Part shown: positions 61,379 through 64,000 of the stretch, piece by piece
Layout of the letters: every line of letters starts with the position of its first letter
Position numbering within the stretch: the first letter of the stretch is position 1
NCBI GenBank assembly: GCA_013388855.1
Contig: JACAEM010000038.1
Location: 62,001-126,000, forward strand
Source: Chloroflexota bacterium
GTDB lineage: Bacteria > Chloroflexota > Anaerolineae > Anaerolineales > Villigracilaceae
Direction: 5' to 3'
DNA length: 64,000 bases
Program-made: the position numbers and the translations under genes
The notes under the pieces: generated by a model
Told to the model about the DNA's origin: nothing
The model's database searches: none
The model's input: only the letters and a program-made list of their open reading frames with translations

Positions 61379-64000
61379 ACATCATACTCACCATCAACGG
61401 CACAAAACATGAAATAAGTTGTGCCTCTTCCGAGACTCTGCTCACTGCGGTGCGCAGACTGGGCTACTACGGCGTGAAATTCGGCGACGAGCAGGGGCTT
61501 TCCGGGGCGGATACCGTCCTGTTCGATGGCAAGCCGGTCAATGCCGGGTCGATGCTGGCGGCGCAAGCCGAAGGACATCACATCGTCACCATCGAAGGGC
61601 TGGGCGAACATCCCGAACAGGGCTGGCGCAAGACGGAGGGATTGCATCCGCTGCAGCAAGCATTTGTCGAAGCGGGTGCAATCCAGTGTGGATATTGCAC
61701 ACCTGGGCAAATCCTTGCGGCGAAGACACTGCTTGAGAAGAATCCCAATCCTACTGAAGAGGAAGTGCGCGATGCCATCGCGGGTGTTTTGTGCCGCTGC
61801 ACGGGATATGTCAAGCCGGTGCAGGCTGTGATGAAAGCCGCAGCCGTCATGCGTGGCGAGGTGGAATTTGGCGAAGGAATTTTGGTCTCATTCGAGCCGC
61901 CCAGCGGAAGGCCACAGGGCGAGGAGCCTTCACCGACTTTATCCGACACTCAAACCAAAACCTTGCCCAAAGTGTTTGTCACGCCTCAGACACAGACCTA
62001 TCAGACCGTTGGCAAACCCGAAAAAAAAGTGGACGCCATCAAACTGGTGCAAGGCAAGCCCGCCTTCACTGCGGACATCGACATGCGCGGCATGTTGCAT
62101 GCCCGTGTGTTGCGCAGTCCACATGCACACGCGCGCATCAAAAAGATCGATGCCAGCAAGGCTCGTGAATTGAAGGGCGTCGCCGCGGTGTTGACCTGGC
62201 AGGACATTCCGCGCGTCGTCTATTCCACAGCGGGGCAGTCCGACCCGATCCCCGGTCCACTGGATTCGTTCTCGCTGGATAACAAAGTCCGTTTCGTGGG
62301 TGACCGCGTGGCGATGGTCGCGGCGGAAACGCCTGAGATCGCGGAAAAAGCGCTCGCGTTGATCGATGTGGAATATGAAATATTGCCCGCCATATTGGAC
62401 TCGCGCGACTCCATGAAACCGGATGCGGTTCGGATTCACGATGAGCCGGAGTACGTTAACTTCGCCGTTTCCAACCCGGAAAAGAATCTCGCCGCCCACA
62501 TCCGCATCGACATCGGCGATGTGGAGAAAGGCTTTGCCGAAGCGGATGAGATCTTCGAAGCGGAATACGAAGTGCCCAAGGTCCAGCAGGCACATATCGA
62601 GCCGCATGTCGCCGTAACCTACTGGGATGAAGACGACCGGCTGGTTATCCGCACTTCCACGCAGGTCCCGTTCCACGTGCGCAGGATGCTCGCGCCCGTG
62701 CTCGGACTGCCCGTCAAACGCATCCGCGTCATCAAGCCGCGTATCGGCGGCGGCTTTGGCGGCAAACAGGAAGTGTTGATGGAAGATGTACCCGCACACC
62801 TGACCATTGCCACCAAGCGACCTGTCATTTACGAATATTCTCGTGAAGAGGAATTCGTTGCCGCACGCTCCCGCCACCCAATGAAGGTACGGATGAAAAC
62901 CGGTGTGAAGCGCGATGGGACAATTACTGCCAACTCCATGTACGCCCTTTCTGATACGGGAGCCTATGGCTGTCACGCGCTGACCGTGACGGGCAACACG
63001 GGTCACAAGGCGATGGCGCTTTACGTCGGCGACGGGGAGTATCGCAAGAGTCCCAACATCCGCTTCTACGCGGACGTGGTGTACACCAACACGCCCCCCG
63101 CCGGAGCCTTCCGCGGATACGGCGTGCCGCAGGGCTATTGGCCGCTCGACCGCCACATTGAAACCATCGCTCGCAAGATGGGCTTTGACCCCATCGAATT
63201 CCGCCTGAAAAACGCCATCCGCCCCGGCGAATACCATCCCTTCTCGACTGCGTGGAATGAAGGACGCGAACCACGACCCGAGATCATCCACACGGTTGGA
63301 TTGGAACAGTGCGTGGCGCAGGGTCGCGCCGCCATCGGCTGGGACGACAAGTTTGGTAACCCGGACTGGCATCGGACAAGCCAGCCAAACAAGAAAAAAG
63401 GCATTGGCGTTGCGATGGTCATGCAGGGAACTGCGATCCCCTATCTTGATATGGGCGGCGCGTCCATCAAGATGAACGATGATGGATCGTTCAACCTGCT
63501 CGTCGGCGCAACCGACCTCGGCACCGGCTCGGATACCGTCCTCGCGCAGATGGCGGCGGAGGTGTTGGGCGTTCCGCTCGAGGACATCATCTGCTACTCC
63601 TCCGATACCGACTTCACGCCGTTTGACAAGGGCGCATACGCTTCTTCGACAACTTACATTTCGGGAACGGCAACGGTCAAGGCGGCAGAAAAATGCGCCG
63701 AGCGGATCAAAGCCAGGGCAGCTGATATGTTCAAGGCCCAGGGTTTGAACATTCAACCTTCAGACCTGAAACTTGCAAACCGCACAGTGATCGCCCCTAA
63801 TGGACAGACCATCCCTCTGAGTGAGATCGCTCTCGACAGCCTGCACAAGAACAACCAGGAGCAGATCATGGGCGTGGCAAGTTACGTCTCGCCGGTATCG
63901 CCGCCTCCGTTTGCGGCGCAGTTCGCGGAAGTAACCGTGGATGAAGACACAGGCGCGGTAACGGTGGACAGGCTTGTGATGGCGGTCGATTCGGGCGTCA
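61375..64000 (+). CDS. Molybdenum hydroxylase, fused FeS and molybdopterin subunits (3' end outside window)
   Basis: 875 codons are visible. Residues about 1-80 form a plant-ferredoxin-like fold without its four cysteines ('YYGVKFGDEQGLSGADTVLFDG', where families have Cys-rich CxxxxCxxC). Residues about 80-165 hold the second [2Fe-2S] domain with cysteines intact ('QCGYCTPGQ', 'LCRCTGY'). After a Pro/Gln/Thr-rich linker, the molybdopterin subunit starts near 215 ('AIKLVQGKPAFTADIDMRGMLHARVLRSPHAHARI') and includes 'RIGGGFGGKQE' and 'AGAFRGYGVPQGYW'. The enzyme family hydroxylates N-heterocycles or aldehydes. With its plant-type cluster missing, electron flow to FAD is doubtful. Confidence 0.88.
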   Translation, partial: MNIILTINGTKHEISCASSETLLTAVRRLGYYGVKFGDEQGLSGADTVLFDGKPVNAGSMLAAQAEGHHIVTIEGLGEHPEQGWRKTEGLHPLQQAFVEAGAIQCGYCTPGQILAAKTLLEKNPNPTEEEVRDAIAGVLCRCTGYVKPVQAVMKAAAVMRGEVEFGEGILVSFEPPSGRPQGEEPSPTLSDTQTKTLPKVFVTPQTQTYQTVGKPEKKVDAIKLVQGKPAFTADIDMRGMLHARVLRSPHAHARIKKIDASKARELKGVAAVLTWQDIPRVVYSTAGQSDPIPGPLDSFSLDNKVRFVGDRVAMVAAETPEIAEKALALIDVEYEILPAILDSRDSMKPDAVRIHDEPEYVNFAVSNPEKNLAAHIRIDIGDVEKGFAEADEIFEAEYEVPKVQQAHIEPHVAVTYWDEDDRLVIRTSTQVPFHVRRMLAPVLGLPVKRIRVIKPRIGGGFGGKQEVLMEDVPAHLTIATKRPVIYEYSREEEFVAARSRHPMKVRMKTGVKRDGTITANSMYALSDTGAYGCHALTVTGNTGHKAMALYVGDGEYRKSPNIRFYADVVYTNTPPAGAFRGYGVPQGYWPLDRHIETIARKMGFDPIEFRLKNAIRPGEYHPFSTAWNEGREPRPEIIHTVGLEQCVAQGRAAIGWDDKFGNPDWHRTSQPNKKKGIGVAMVMQGTAIPYLDMGGASIKMNDDGSFNLLVGATDLGTGSDTVLAQMAAEVLGVPLEDIICYSSDTDFTPFDKGAYASSTTYISGTATVKAAEKCAERIKARAADMFKAQGLNIQPSDLKLANRTVIAPNGQTIPLSEIALDSLHKNNQEQIMGVASYVSPVSPPPFAAQFAEVTVDEDTGAVTVDRLVMAVDSGV

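Noticed and set aside
61939-63756. Long 605-codon open frame on the minus strand
   Set aside because: It is antisense to the molybdopterin subunit, whose sequence matches a known family; long antisense frames are expected with this codon bias.

Overview
The window looks like a chromosomal segment of an Anaerolineae-type Chloroflexota bacterium. This is inferred from the gene families and from moderate GC content, not from a marker gene; no rRNA, tRNA or CRISPR array was seen. Supporting signs are two Hanks-type kinases with large extracellular regions, a multi-HYR surface protein, Thr/Pro-rich secreted proteins, many genes whose -10 box lies 5-9 nt before the start codon (leaderless or near-leaderless transcripts), and a CcrM-like methylase outside Alphaproteobacteria.

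Layout. 1-9.6 kb: partial FNR/PyrK-like reductase (-), SPFH protein, selD (a selenoprotein read through an in-frame UGA followed by a SECIS-like hairpin), CNNM/CorC-type transporter, HAD hydrolase, membrane protein, STAS protein, rarA, histidine phosphatase, membrane protein. 9.6-20.3 kb, mostly minus strand: a fused GCS2-like ligase/M20 peptidase, an aminotransferase, a small VOC-protein operon behind a LexA-like operator, an ABC export operon (Yip1, ATPase, CARDB-like secreted protein, MacB-like permease) and a PIG-L deacetylase. 20.4-28.5 kb: cystathionine synthase/lyase, cNMP-SpoIIE phosphatase, deoxynucleoside kinase, membrane protein plus STAS-like protein, phosphohexomutase, tatD, polyprenyl diphosphate synthase, yceD.

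28.6-38 kb: REC-CpaE regulator with a 1252-residue hybrid histidine kinase, then a 460-bp intergenic region holding a likely structured ncRNA with a consensus promoter and terminator, metG, and two tandem TIR genes (TIR-FGE and coiled-coil-TIR). 38-51 kb: lipoprotein, two paralogous Ser/Thr kinases (38.8 and 47.6 kb) that share an RskA-like extracellular domain, the HYR protein, MFS transporter, GNAT, MTA/SAH nucleosidase, DUF4380-like protein and a hotdog thioesterase. 51-57 kb: ECF sigma factor coupled to a giant anti-sigma-like membrane protein with a LysM domain, a FAD subunit of the xanthine dehydrogenase family, and a CAP-LysM secreted protein. 57-64 kb: CcrM-type adenine methylase with GANTC sites bracketing its own promoter, a PreP-like M16 protease, a DUF559 nuclease remnant between palindromic repeats, and the start of a fused FeS-molybdopterin hydroxylase that has lost all four cysteines of its plant-type [2Fe-2S] cluster.

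The most unusual items are the selenoprotein SelD, a palindromic repeat family that has inserted in frame into two protein genes and flanks a DUF559 fragment, the CcrM promoter, the ECF/LysM anti-sigma pair with a candidate ECF promoter shared with the HYR protein, the TIR pair, the unassigned ncRNA, and the FeS-less hydroxylase.
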